Assembly: GCA_037178675.1 (NCBI GenBank)
Contig: JAYMGJ010000776.1
Coordinates: forward strand, 1-34,632
DNA length: 34,632 nt
Direction: 5' to 3'
Origin: Scleroderma bovista
Taxonomy: Eukaryota; Basidiomycota; Agaricomycetes; Boletales; Sclerodermataceae
Part shown: positions 20,962 to 32,816 of the stretch, piece by piece
Position numbering within the stretch: the stretch's first letter is position 1
Layout: each line of letters starts with the position of its first letter
Position numbers and translations under genes: made by a program
Notes under the pieces: model-generated
Databases searched by the model: none
Told to the model about the DNA's origin: nothing
What the model saw: the letters and a program-made list of their open reading frames with translations, nothing else

Positions 20962-23900
20962 TTACGGCACCCCATAACCCTCCTCAATTAGTGTTTTAAA
21001 GTCCAGTTGCCGGACTGGCCAAAAACCGGAAACCGGACTGGACCGACAACGGTTGCAACTGGACTTGGTTGCCGGTCATGGGACATTGGCCAACGTGCAG
21101 TTGCGGTTGCGTGCCTTCCAATCACACACAAAAAAACTGGTTCAAACCTGTCGCAACTGGTCTTTTGAACAAACTGGTTGCACTAATTGACTCCACCACG
21201 ACATATGCAAAGTAGTAGAGTAAACAAATGCTAATCAGTAATGATGTTATCCCTGAGCCTCCGTATCGACATCCCAACAAAGCAATTCCTTGAACTCCTG
21301 TATATGCACCTCCTTAATCTCCCCAGAATTGATAGCGGCAAGGTCACAGATGTTGGGGCACCACATATGCTTGAGGATTTGCAACTGTTCAAACTTGTCA
21401 CTGCCAAGACGATTGCGGCGATCGGTGGCAATTTCGGCACCAGCTGAGAAAAGGCGTTCACAGGGGACCGACGTTGCAGGAATTTCATTTTTGTGTCAAG
21501 ACATGATTTGAGATCATTTCTTATGTTAAGAGTATAAAATATTTAACATTTTTCTTCTGCCTGTCCCTTGCAAAACAAATAAAGAAATAACAATGTAAAT
21601 TTTCCCACAGCAAGCATTTTCAATTTTCTGCAGTGAAAAATTGAATCAAATGATACTCTATTCTACAAAAATAAATGTTTAGGAAATATGCTATATATTT
21701 TTGGTCATAACACTTTAGTCAGCCAATCAGTATCCAGGAACAATCATGTTTCTTGAAGAAAAATCTATTGTTTTCTTTTAACATGTTTTTAGAAATAATA
21801 TGGTATCTTATTTCTAATAAAACATACTGAAATTCTTGCTATGAGAAAAATTACATTTTTTTTCTTTATTTGTTTTTCAAGGAACAGGCAAAAGAAAAAG
21901 GTTAAATTTTTTATAGTTCTAACATAAGAAATAATCTTAAATGATGTTTTGGCAAAGAAAATGACAAAATGATGCTGTATGATATTTGTGTTTTTTGTTA
22001 AACAAAATTGTAAATAAAAGAGTATCTCTTTATTCTATATTTTTATAATGTTTTGTCATAAAACATTGAGAATGCTTGCAGTGACTGGAGTGTGTTCTCA
22101 TTCTCAGACATGTCAGTAGCAGCATCACTAGCGGTGACTGTGCCAGCATCCCAATACTCTTGGGAAACTCTTTCCAACATTTGATGTGCTTCGTCGTGCC
22201 AGTCCTTCACATTCAGATTGCCGCTGGCATGCTCACATTGCTGTTCCTCTGGTCCACCCCAGGCCATTTTGATATAGTCGAGTTTGTAATATGGATGAAG
22301 CACTAGTACAAATATTGAGTGTATGCATGGGAACACAGAACAATTAACTTACCAAGAGTGAGTGCATAGACAGGCTTGTCGTCAAACTTATTATAATACT
22401 TGCCAATTTTTGCCAAGCCTTGTTGAATCGCATCTTTATATAACGTGTACCATGGACTAGTGAGCTTTGCGTCCCATGCTGTCTGAAGTTCCTCGAAAGC
22501 CGGTATGGCACGCCACAGTGTTGCTTGATGCTGATATGAGAAAATATGTTGGATACTGTTGGCATCAGCGATAATGAGTCGAACATCGTTGATCCACTCC
22601 CAGTCGGCCACCTTTAAGCTAAAAGCACTCCAGGGGATGTGTTTGACGGGTTCTCCAGGACGTCGAACAGATGTGATCGGACCAAAAAGCTCATCAGCTG
22701 AGCTAACAAAGAGATTGATGGGCTAGTACAATGTTCAGGCATGGCCAATCAATGAATAAATGAAGGCTTACCTGACAGAGTTGATAAGCTTGTGCAAGCA
22801 TACTGTCTGCAGTACCCCAGCGGACATTGCTATGCAGAGGAATTGAAAGGGGAGTTCCGAATCCACATTCAGTTTGAAGGCGATGAAAATATGTGATCCG
22901 TTGATCAGATGCCTGAATCTTGATGGCAAGGGTTCGAATAGCCGCTACAACATCGAGAGAGTCTCCTAGAACACGGTTATTCGGAAGTGTTGGATCGTAT
23001 TCCCAGATCGCAGTAGTTGTCTCGATTGCCGCTGTCCTGGTGATGACTGACATGACACTCTCAATCCCAAGGTTGAGGACATGTGCAAGGCAGGGAAGTC
23101 GATTGGTGCTGGCATCAAATGTGTAGATACCGCGTCGGTACAGAGTGTTCTCGATGTTGTCGCAGGTAGAATCGTTGTTGCTGGTATTGTCAGCAGTTAC
23201 ACAGAACAACTGCAAGATAGTCAGTCTCAAGCAATCAGTTCCAAAAAACGAAGAGTTGTGCGCACCTGAGATGAGTCCCTGCCAATAATTCCAGCACGCT
23301 CACAGACACTGATAAAATACCATCCGAGATTTGTACCAGTGTGTCGTCCAGATATCCCCTTGAACGCAATGACTTCTGAGCACAGCTTCCAGGTCATTGA
23401 TGAAGAATCAGACTCGATCCAATGGGCCGTGACACCCATAAATGACGCCTTTGTCTGGTCAACAGACCAGAGGTCAGTTGTTGTTGAGACACGGCCACTT
23501 CTGTTGGACTGCAAAATGGTAAGGTCCCATAGAAATTGAATAATGAATACAAGATACCTGAAGATGGGTGTTGAGCTGTGCAAAAAACTCAACGAATGAG
23601 TTGTTGATGAAGTTTGAGATGTCGTGGGTAGAGGGTATCTCAGCCTTAGTTGTACATGGCCTCATTGCAACTAGGCAGTTTCTAAACACCACCTTGTCAG
23701 CTAATGAGAGGCTCTACATTAAGATAAATCCTAATGAACACTAGCCACAAACAGTAATCACTCAGAAGGACTTACTTGATCATCGATAACAATCAACTCT
23801 GCTACCTTCTGCAGCACCTCATCCTTCGAAAACGTCTCCTGAAGCTTTGCTTGATTCTCAAGCATCCCTCGGATACTCATCTGCCCATTCCCTTCCTTTT

Positions 23901-26900
23901 TCGATTTCTTCAACTGTTGCTTTGCATTCAAAAGTTCCCAAGGCATCGCGTGTGGCTGGGTTGGGATATTTCGTTCAGCACACCGTGCTTGGTATAGTTC
24001 GTAGTGGCTCCTGATATGCTGACGGCAGGAGGAATTGCTCCCCACGTGAAAGGCCTTGCGTTTTCCATGCTTCATGATGAACTCTTTGTTCACTCTAGCC
24101 CTCCACTGTAAGTTACTTGCCTCCCCACATAGACACTTACTTACTTGCATTCTTTACACCAGCGGCCTTGTAATGGCTGGACCCGTCCGTCTTGGTAACA
24201 GAACTTCACCTCGCAACGCTCAGAAAATATGGTGAGTATATCTTCGGCTTGTCTTTTTTTCAAAACAACCGTTGACAGTAGTGTCACTTGGTGGTCATCT
24301 AAACCATCATCTTCCTAATTTCTCGGCATCAGCAACATTAAGTGTGGAACATTTACAGTCCATACCTCAACATCTGTGTTTCCCTGGCGATCTGCGCCAC
24401 TCTCCTCAGCACCACTTCTAATGTGTGCCATCTCACTCGGGGGCCTTGACGACAGCACAATCTGCTCTACATCCAGCTGTGAAGAAGTGTCTTCAACAAC
24501 TGCAGGGGAACCCTGTCGGGCACGCTTTGCCTGCCGTTTGGTGGACCTTGTGGTAGGTTCTTCATCACTGCTTGGCATTTCCTCGCCACTACTTGCAGAC
24601 TCTGTAGCATTGCGTGCACATTTCTTCCCCTTCCTCAATGTCGATGCTTTTGTCTTTGGGTGGCGAGAGCGCTTTGATCTTGGAGGAGGGTTGTGAGACT
24701 GGCCAGCTGCTGCCGCCTTTTCTGTCACCCTTCGTTCACGCTGGGACTTGCGAGGATCTGCCATATGTGTAGAGTACCAAGTTGTTTAGATTTTGACTGA
24801 AAGTTTATATACTGTCTACAATGTGGCAAACATGCCCTTCGGTTTTCGGTTGTGACTGGGAGGGGACCGGTTTCGGACCAAACAGGTTGCAACTGATTGC
24901 AACTGTAAGCACAACCGGTAGCAACCGGTTGTTTGCGGTTTTGGTTCGGTCCATAGACAGTCTAGTTGGTGCGAGAACCGGTCGCAGTCCGGTTGCTGCC
25001 AAAAAAGGCAAAAAAACCGGACTGGACCGGACTTTAAAACACTATCCTCAATGTATATGTGATCATCCAATTCCTCCCCATTGCCAGCATCCATACCATC
25101 TTCGATAACCTCGTCATTGCTTCCCTGGCTGTCACTGCCGTCTGAATCCAAGTTTGAGCCTAGCTCATCATCTTCATCACCATTGAAGTCTGCAGTGCCA
25201 GCCTCATCATCTCCTGGGTTTCCGCCATCAAACATTTTGTCCTTGTTACCAGATGGGGGATCTGCACAGTCTGATTGCAAGAAGTCATCCCATTCGCGGG
25301 ATACAATGTGCCCAACTCCACTGCCTCTAAATCGCATAAACATGTCTCGGTCAACAAACCTAATCACCGAAGTAACTGTCAGTAGATCTCTATGCACATA
25401 ATGTGGCACTTACATATTAACCTGGAAATATTTCCAGTCTTCATCGCAGTCTGCATCAGGGCGCACACACAAAGGCCCAAGATATTCAGCTGTGCGACCA
25501 TGTGCAAATGATGGGATAAGATGCACACCACGCAGTACGACGTCTGGGTCCACAAAGCCAAATGCATCTGGATCACCCGCTTCAATGAAACCAACAAGGT
25601 AGAGGCGGCATGCAGCGAAACCCACAGGTGAGTTAATTCATCGGCCAAACCACCTCACAAATAAAATGTTCATGCGCTTGACCTCATGGTTTGTTGAACC
25701 TGGTCCAAAATAGCGCACATTCACATGGAAGATGCGAATAACATGTGCATACCAAAATGGATGGCAGATTTCATCCATCTCATGGGAAAGCATCATGATG
25801 TCTGCACGGGTATGTGGATTGATCGAGTCTTGTTCATGGCAGAGGTCATATGTAGTGTAGTTGACCCATAGGATGTTGTGTTGATACATGGTGTTGTTAA
25901 CAATAATGAGATTGTCCCGGTCTTCATCAGAGAATTTGTATGGTTCACTATCAAGTGAGTGTCCGAGGATACGTGCGAGGAGGTGATCCTTGAGCCTGGG
26001 CAGAAAATTCTATATGCTCACATTCAGTGTGAGGTCAAGCTTTCAAGGTTTGTGCAACTGTCACATACCTCAACAGCTGGATCATCCACTAGTCCACTCA
26101 GCCATGCGGTGATATCTTGAGACTGTCGAGATGTCTCTGCAATGTCATAATGGTCAGATGGTGACGTCCATCACCGTTGTGGATGATTCTCTTGGCCTGT
26201 GCCCTCACTCAGCTGAGCTTCCAGCACACATTGTAAATAGTCCTCCCATGACTCTTGCAAGGTCATCGACCTCACCATTGTTTCCTTCATCTTTGATGTC
26301 CGTCGATGTTGCAGCTCTCCCTATGAAATGCAGTCTTAATACTTACAGTGCTTGAGGAATACAGAACACAGTACTTACTGTCTGTGTTGTGTAGTTGTCT
26401 GTGGTACCAAACCAACGGATTGTATTGGCATAGTCTCCAAGCACATGGTACTTGTATGTTTGAAGGTTTAATGACCTTTGCTTAGCTGTTGAGTGTGACA
26501 CGCCAGTCTCTTTGCCCTGTCTACTGCTGGATTGCTGTGTCGCAATTGCTGGTTTTCGGCGACCATGGGTAGTTGTTTCTTGCGGTAATTCTTTGGTATT
26601 GAAAGCGTCACATGTCACCTTTACAAATTGCTGCACTGAGAGGGCGAGTGTCACTGTAGTGGTATCAAAAAATGATAAGCTGTCAGAAGTATGTAAACGG
26701 AGTTTGGCATATGCATGCCAAGTTGCTAGGTCAAAGAGCAAATCGAGAATACAGCCATTATGTGGCTCAGGGAGCAGATTGTTGAAGATGGCGATGGCAC
26801 ACTGTCGAATCACTGAGTCATATTGGCTTGCTCAAATGCAATAAGCAAACCTGGAGCAAATCTTCAAAGTCCCGTGCAGCAAGCCATTTCATTGCAGATG

Positions 26901-29288
26901 TGTTCCTGTGGAATTTGCGGATTGTCCCCCTTCCGAAAAGTGGCACAGCACGGTAGCTAAGTACACATTAGGTTAAGTATGAAACCTCAGCTGTTCGATG
27001 GGCATACCTTTTATTTAGTTCCTGGATCCCTTGACCACCGGCTGCATACAGAATGCACAGTAGATGTGTAAAAATGGCTTTCCAGACCCCCAATTCAAAT
27101 TCGTGGAGGAGATCAATGACCAGGAGCTTGAAGAAATTGAAACCGAATTGATGCAGATGATCTGAGAAAGCATTCTGTGAAGGGCATCAGCAGGGACCAC
27201 ATAGTGTATAAACTATGATCACTTACATTTATAGGCATGTACGAGAACTCATTCAATAATGCCTTGACTCGCTTGCCATCAACAGGAGCACCTTTCTGAA
27301 AGATCAAGCGGTGGGCAGCTGCAATATGATGGCGCCTATGATTGTCATCTTCTCGAGCCTTCCTGATGCGGCGCCTCATATTGTGTACCATGCCCATTTT
27401 TGATAAGTCTGATTTTTTGGTTAAGCACCGAGGGCATGGGCAGGCCCTCAAGAATTTAATGCCAGCAACAAGAACCCTACAGGGAATCAATTATATATCA
27501 GTACACCGTATAACTTATTATTGAATTTGCAGAGGTACTTCTCTGGATAATCAGCTGAGTAGCTGAAGAATCGAGGGAACACTCTCCATACTTTCCCATT
27601 GGCACAACATACCACATTTCCATAACAGTATGTGTGCATAAATTTCTTGTTGAGTAATAGGTCCCACACGCCTTGATACAGCTCTCGTTTGCAATGTGTG
27701 TACGTTTCAGCATTGGCAGGTTCACCAAAGTGTGACACATATGTCTCTTGAAAGTTGTCAGGTAGCTTGAATGATATCAGTTTGCGACTGTAGCACTGAC
27801 ATGAGTACATACCGTTGGGATATAAGCAACGTGGTGGCATGCTTGTGCTGAAGGCTTACAGCGCGTGTACTTAGACTGGTTAGCAAAGAACAGATAAAAT
27901 GGCCACATGGAAGGGTCACCAAAGCTTGTCAAATGAGTGGAATCCAACCAGACCATGAGACCTGCTACAATGCGCTCAAGGTCATCACCCGGTTCTTGTG
28001 GCAATGCATTGACTTCCTTGTAAGCATCTATCATCTCAGCAGATGCAAACGACTCTGAAAAGACCTCGACAGTGCGATGGTCAGCAGTCTTCCAGTGCTG
28101 CGTAAAAGGGGTCGTATGGAATGTTGCACTGAGTTTGGGGTCCTGAAATGCAGATGTGATCACATCAGTAAGATCCCAGTGATAAATGCCATCAACAGTA
28201 ATGACGGGAGCAGCATCTTCCGATGTAAAATGTTCCTTTTCTTTGGGAAGGTGGAATGATACCGACGACTGCTTCCATCCATGTTCCTCGTGAAATGGAT
28301 TCTCTTTAGTCTGTAAGAATTTATCAAGAAGCTTCATTTCTTGAGAATGCGAAAAGCCTGTGAGATCCTTGGCGTCATACAGCGGGTCAATCTGTATCTT
28401 CGCAAGCCAGTCGAGTTCCGCTGCTGATTTCTGATTCATGCCGGAGTACTGCCAGGCCATCAGGAGGCCACAGGTTGGGTTCATGAAAGGTGCAAAGAGA
28501 TCTGGGTTCACTCCTTCACTAGGTCCCACAGCCGATTGAGGTGGGACAACATCTTTAGAGGTACTGCCAGCTAGGGTGGGAGTGTCACAGGCAGTAGCTA
28601 AGGACTCAGGTGGCACGAAGGTTGGTTGATGCACATATGTGTGATAGACCCCAAAATTATTTGGCTCTGAGACAAAAGGTTCTGGCTGTGGGTGGTCACT
28701 AGATCTGCTTGACAAATGATCCGAGGCAGGTGGTGAGGATGGGACTGGTACCTGGGGCACCTGCTGCAGACAGCCCTGCTGTTGATGAGCAGACAGCGGC
28801 ATATGGGCGAGGTGAGTGGAGCTTCCAGGAAGGAAGTCAACAAACCATGCTGGCATACAAATGGGGCGACCCGAATGCTGTGAAATGATTGGTTGAGGTA
28901 ACAAGGACAGCCCCGGTTCTGGACCAAGCTGCTGGAGTACATACATCAGTGTAGTATTGTACGGGAATTATCTCGATGAGTAACTCACTGCGAAATCTGG
29001 ATGGTTGTCAAAAGGCACTGCAGGCCCTGTGTCGTCAAACTCATCTGCTGCCTGATCAAATTCAATGGGATCCATCTGAGGGCTTGGGGAACGTCGACCA
29101 GCAGTCGACATTTGGTGTGGTCTCTTCTCATCTTGCGCGTGTTTCGACTTGGATGATTTGCATTTGCGCTCAAAAACTTGGTCAGTAAATTCGTGGTAGC
29201 GAAGACACCGACTGGAATGTGTGGATAGTTGTTTCCGTGTGTTAAATGGAGTATCACACCCAAGGCAGGTGTGTGCTAAAGAGCTCAT
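20962..29288 (-). CDS. Plavaka-type (CACTA superfamily) transposase, split by a hAT insertion
   Basis: Start ATG at 29288 (MSSLAHTCLGCDTPFNTRKQ) with a C2H2 finger (C-x2-C ... H-x4-C). Exon 1 is 29288-28989 and exon 2 is 28931-27813; many short exons follow, with GT-AG introns near 27812-27766, 27530, 27230, 26380 and others. Family blocks in order: FGDPSMWPFYLFFANQSKYT, KPSAQACHHVAYIP, RVFPRFFSYSADYPEK, ACPCPRCLTKKSDL, FNFFKLLVIDLLHEFELGVW (near 27140-27085), LLPEPHNGCILDLLFDLATW, TYKYHVLGDYANTIRWFGTT, TTQT/GELQHRR across an intron, FGPGSTNHEVKRMNILFVRW, DPDVVLRGVHLIPSFAHGRT and VDRDMFMRFRGSGVGH, then an acidic tail. The blocks match the agaricomycete Plavaka family, which moves CACTA-like elements. 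hAT DNA (20989-25044) interrupts the last codons: without it the protein ends IYIEEGYGVP, stop at 20964-20962. I could not find the element's own terminal repeats. Confidence 0.75.
20981..20988. repeat. 8-bp target-site duplication of the hAT element (left)
   Basis: TCCTCAAT directly before the TAGTG end at 20989, repeated exactly at 25045-25052. An 8-bp duplication is characteristic of hAT insertion. Confidence 0.95.
21247..24764 (-). pseudogene. hAT transposase, interrupted by MITE and internal deletion
   Basis: Start ATG at 24764 (MADPRKSQRERRVTEKAAAA), basic, Ser-rich N-terminus. A BED-type finger follows across an intron (GRWCKEC ... SCRQHIRSHYELY). The RNase-H-like core has RVSTTTDLWSVDQTKASFMG (first Asp), CVTADNTSNNDSTC (second Asp) and RLPCLAHVLNLG, then the helical region (LHSNVRWGTADSML, HPYYKLDYIKMAWGG) up to 22084. 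After the MITE fragment it resumes at IPATSVPCERLFSAG (Glu of CERLFS) and the dimerisation helix (DKFEQLQILKHMW), with stop TAA at 21249-21247. The residues normally just before IPATSV are missing, so the break is a deletion as well as an insertion. At least six introns with GT-AG ends. The D-D-E residues remain but on separated parts, so this copy is not expected to be active. Confidence 0.85.
21485..22083. mobile_element. CACTA-type MITE, truncated copy 2 (inverted relative to copy 1)
   Basis: Near the reverse complement of the MITE at 10000-10598, with only scattered differences. One end is intact (GCTTGCAGTG at 22074-22083). The other lacks about 120 bases, and the sequence passes directly into hAT codons (IPATSV) near 21485. 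No 3-bp duplication can be seen because that end is lost. Confidence 0.9.
25045..25052. repeat. 8-bp target-site duplication of the hAT element (right)
   Basis: TCCTCAAT directly after the ACTA end at 25044, matching 20981-20988. Confidence 0.95.
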
Positions 29289-29924
29289 GAGGGGTGCGGT
29301 GCGGTGTGATGGAAGGATTCGATGCATTGACTTTGAGGGCTATATACTGTGTACAAATTTAGAACTGCATACTACCTACAGTGCATCAGTCCCCATTTCA
29401 AGATAATAGATTGCCTGTAACATACCTTATGTCCATCTACTGTGCGTTGAAGCCCCATACCCTATTACTCTGCAGCCCACCCGATCCTGAGTGTGCGGTG
29501 TGGAGCGATTGTGATGCTTCTGCCGAGACATGATATCAACCTTCATGAACGGTAATTAGCCAGTGATACTATATGGTAGTGCAAACTCACCATACAGAAC
29601 TTGGTAAAGATGCGGCCTTCCTGGCCAAGATTTCAAGATTGCACCGTGTGCTGGAAGCACAACCTGCCACCTGCAGCCCCCCTGACAGGTTGCAGTAGGG
29701 AAGTTGGTTGGTGTCTCATCCTAAACATGTTCGTTCAGTATGTGTGGGCATCAGATGAAAGAAAACATACTGTCTGACATTCGGTCAGCGTTGAAGTCAG
29801 TGTGCACAATTTGGCATAGGTGCTGGATTACATCAGCTGAGCCTGCTATAGGCTATTGCGGAGTTTCAAAGCCCCTTTCTTTTCTCTTGACATCTCCCCT
29901 GAGTCGACCCTGAGCGTTGTCATC
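29289..29924. other. Divergent intergenic region
   Basis: Lies between the Plavaka-type start (minus) and the DUF6698 start (plus), so it should hold both promoters. I see no clear TATA box for either gene. A minus-strand GTGAGT donor near 29591 follows a short open stretch, but no family is recognisable. CACTA-like ends for the Plavaka element were not found here. Confidence 0.4.
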
Positions 29925-30261
29925 ATGTCCGACGCGGACACCAGTTCTGGCTCTTCTATTCCCTCTTGTCAGAAGGGTAGAAAAGGCGGAAAACATGTGC
30001 GACGGGAACAATTGTTATTGGGTGGGTCCGACACCCCACCACAGGCTACCAACAAGCCTAACAAGTACGTACTCAACTATAAAATCCACTGATCCATTTG
30101 AGCAGGCATTAGAAAAGCCAGAAATGGCACTAACAATGAGGAAGAAGGCACAAACAGGTACATGATTGGAGTCACATCGGTGATCAAGTGACTTACCTCA
30201 AGCAGCACAAGGACTCGTCAAGCGAAGGTGTTATCTCCGCATGACCAATGCCTCCACACTG

Positions 30262-32816
30262 CATCAGGAAATTGATGAGAGTCTGCTCAACCTTTATATA
30301 GCATTACCATTTTTTCCATGTGTATCCACATGCATCATTCTGAGATACACTTAGATCATGTCATATACTTTCTGGTAGTGTTTTGAGTGATGGACATCTT
30401 TATCAGTCTACTTGATTATGATCAATTTAGACAGGTTGCTTCTTTTTATCATGCCAGATCACCAGTATACCTGCTGATATATATGACCAAAAACCCTACC
30501 CCTGCTAAATGTGTTCAAATGTATATATAATTATACCTGCTGATGTACATGCTCAGATAAGTTTCATTCTGATGCTCCAGATCAGATTTATCAGAAAGTT
30601 ATTACTGTCCCAGCTGTCCCAGAAGTACTCATACAAGCCAATAGTACCCATACCTTCATTGCCTGTACTTAAATTTCAACCACCTTAATTCATTCAATAT
30701 TCATCTTAATCAGTTTATATTCAATTTTGTACAGTACAAAAGAATAAATATTGTACACTAATGGGGGCAGAACAGAGACTAAATATATTATATACATTGA
30801 GGTCGTCGTCGTCGTCATCATCATCAATGGTTGCGACGTCAATGCAGGTGGTGGGGGTAGTGGCAGCGGCCACGTCGAGGTCGTCGTCGTCATTGCTGGT
30901 GTCGCGTCAACAACGCAGGTGGGGGGGTCGTCGTCGTCGTCGGTGCCTGGTGGTGGCCGTGTTATCAACGCAGGTGGTAGCGGGTGGTGGTCACGTCGCC
31001 ATCGTCCAGGTGGGGTGGTTGTCGACATTGGGGGTAGTCATCGTTGTGTCGTTGACATTGGTGGTGATGGTGGTCGCGTCATCGACGTTGGTGGTGGGTG
31101 ATCGCGTCATCGACGACGTGGGTGGTGATGGCGGTCGTGTCGTCGTCAACGTTGGAGGTGGTGGTCGTGGCATCGATGATGTTGGGGGTGGTCGCGTTGT
31201 TGTCATTGAGGGTGGTGGTGGTCGCGTCATCGTCGACGTTGGGTGTGGTGGTGGCCGCGTCGACGTTGGTGGTGGGTGATCGCGTCGTCGTCGATGTGGG
31301 TGATGATGGTGGTCACATCGTCGTCGTCGATGTTGGGGGTGGTGGTGGTCGTGTCATTGACGACGTTGGGGGTGGAGGTCGCGTCGTCGTCGTCGTTGGG
31401 GGTGGTTGTCGTGTCGTCATCGACGTTGGTGGTGGTGGCTGCGTCGTCATCGATGCAGGTGGTGGTGGCCGCGTCATCGTTGACACTGGTGATGGTGGTG
31501 GTCGACGCGTGGTGTGGTGGTGGTGGTAGAAGACAGAGAGTGAGGAGACTTAGAGACATTTTTGAAGTGTGTGTGTGTGCGTGTGTTTGTGTACATGATT
31601 ATATCAGCATATTCAACGATCAATATTTTCTAAGGCTTCACTACACGCCTTGTCCACAGCCATCTCACCACTACCACCACCAGCGTTGTCGACACGACCA
31701 CCACCATCAGCGATGACGACGACGGCTACGACAATGGCCACCACCAGCATTGTCGACCAGACGACAGCAATGACAGCCAACGCCAACGTGACGACGACGA
31801 CTACCCACCGACCACGACCACGGCCTGCATTGACAACGTGGTCACCATCCCACTGCCAGTGTCGTCGCGACCCGACGACGACCACACCACCTGCATCACG
31901 GCCACCATCCCACCACGAACGTTGTCATTGCGACCCGACGACGACGACCATCCTACCACCAATGCCCCTGCGACCAGACGACGACGACAACCGCCACCAC
32001 CACCTGTGTCGATGGTGCAGCAATCACCAACAACAACAACAACAACAACATCCAGCCCCCAACAATGGCCACCCGTGCGATGATGATGACGACCCCCATT
32101 CCCGTCCCTATCCCCAGCACCGACGGCGATGACGCAACGACTCCCATCCCCTCCGTACAAACATATTACTTAGCTATTTGTATTGTATTCGTAGTAGTTC
32201 TAATAAATTAATTTTTTACTGATATAATGGAGTGAGTGCCCTCTACTGGGTACACTGGACCAACTGGGGGAGGAGTGGACTGGACTTAGAGTTGGACAAA
32301 CTGGCACAGAGTCAGTCACATGCTGTCAGCTAATTGGATGCTGATGGCCTTGTGCTCTTGCATGCTGGCTGGTCAATAATTATCATAGCATTACTATAAA
32401 TGACACAATGACATCCATAGATATTCCTAGTTTAGATTAATAAAATTGTTGTACACTCATTATCAATGGATGCCAGGATGATGACTGGCTGGTCAATATT
32501 TATCATAGCATTACCACACAATGACACAATGACACCCATAGGTATTCCTTGTTCAGACCAATAAAATTATTACATACACTTTATCAATAGATATCAGACT
32601 GCAAGCTGGATGATAAGAACATAAAATGTCCCCCAGAGAGTATATATCCTCATCATAGGTGTATCTTCCTGTTATTGCAAGATCAAATATACATCTTTCT
32701 GACATCAATTGATCAGCACAAGATAATGGTTTCTAAGTAATTATCCATTTATATCATGCTGACTTCTATTTGTCAGATTTGTCTGGTCATACCAGCACCT
32801 CCCCAATTTCCTGATG
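30262..32816 (+). mobile_element. 2555-bp non-autonomous element with 13-bp TIRs (right copy, in DUF6698 exon)
   Basis: Perfect 13-bp terminal inverted repeat: CATCAGGAAATTG at 30262-30274 and CAATTTCCTGATG at 32804-32816. Flanks are ACTG on the left and TGCAAG on the right, consistent with a 2-bp TG duplication (a TGCA duplication with shorter ends is an equally good reading). Excision recreates an open DUF6698 exon. No transposase is seen. The core (about 30790-32150) is the trinucleotide foldback, and a two-unit tandem repeat lies at 32365-32590. Superfamily unknown to me. Confidence 0.85.
30790..32150. repeat. Trinucleotide/minisatellite foldback core (right copy)
   Basis: Mirror of 4970-6330: GTC/GGT triplets from about 30790 to 31530, about 120 bases of ordinary sequence with a GT run (31568-31592), then GAC/CAC triplets to about 32150. 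The copy is the same length as its partner, which is unusual for such an unstable repeat. Confidence 0.9.

Larger units (their letters stand above)
20989..25044 (-). mobile_element. hAT element with TIRs and 8-bp target duplication
   Basis: Terminal inverted repeat TAGTGTTTTAAAGTCC at 20989-21004 and inverted at 25029-25044, flanked by TCCTCAAT on both sides. Length 4056 bp. Both ends (about 21001-21185 and 24835-25030) are packed with short GCAACCGG/GCAACTGG-type words in both orientations, probably subterminal transposase-binding sites. It encodes a BED/RNase-H/dimerisation transposase on the minus strand, disrupted by a MITE fragment. It sits in the final coding exon of the Plavaka-type gene. 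Confidence 0.95.

Noticed and set aside
22920..22945. GGTTCGAATAGCC resembling a tRNA B box
   Set aside because: No cloverleaf around it, and it lies in hAT transposase coding sequence.
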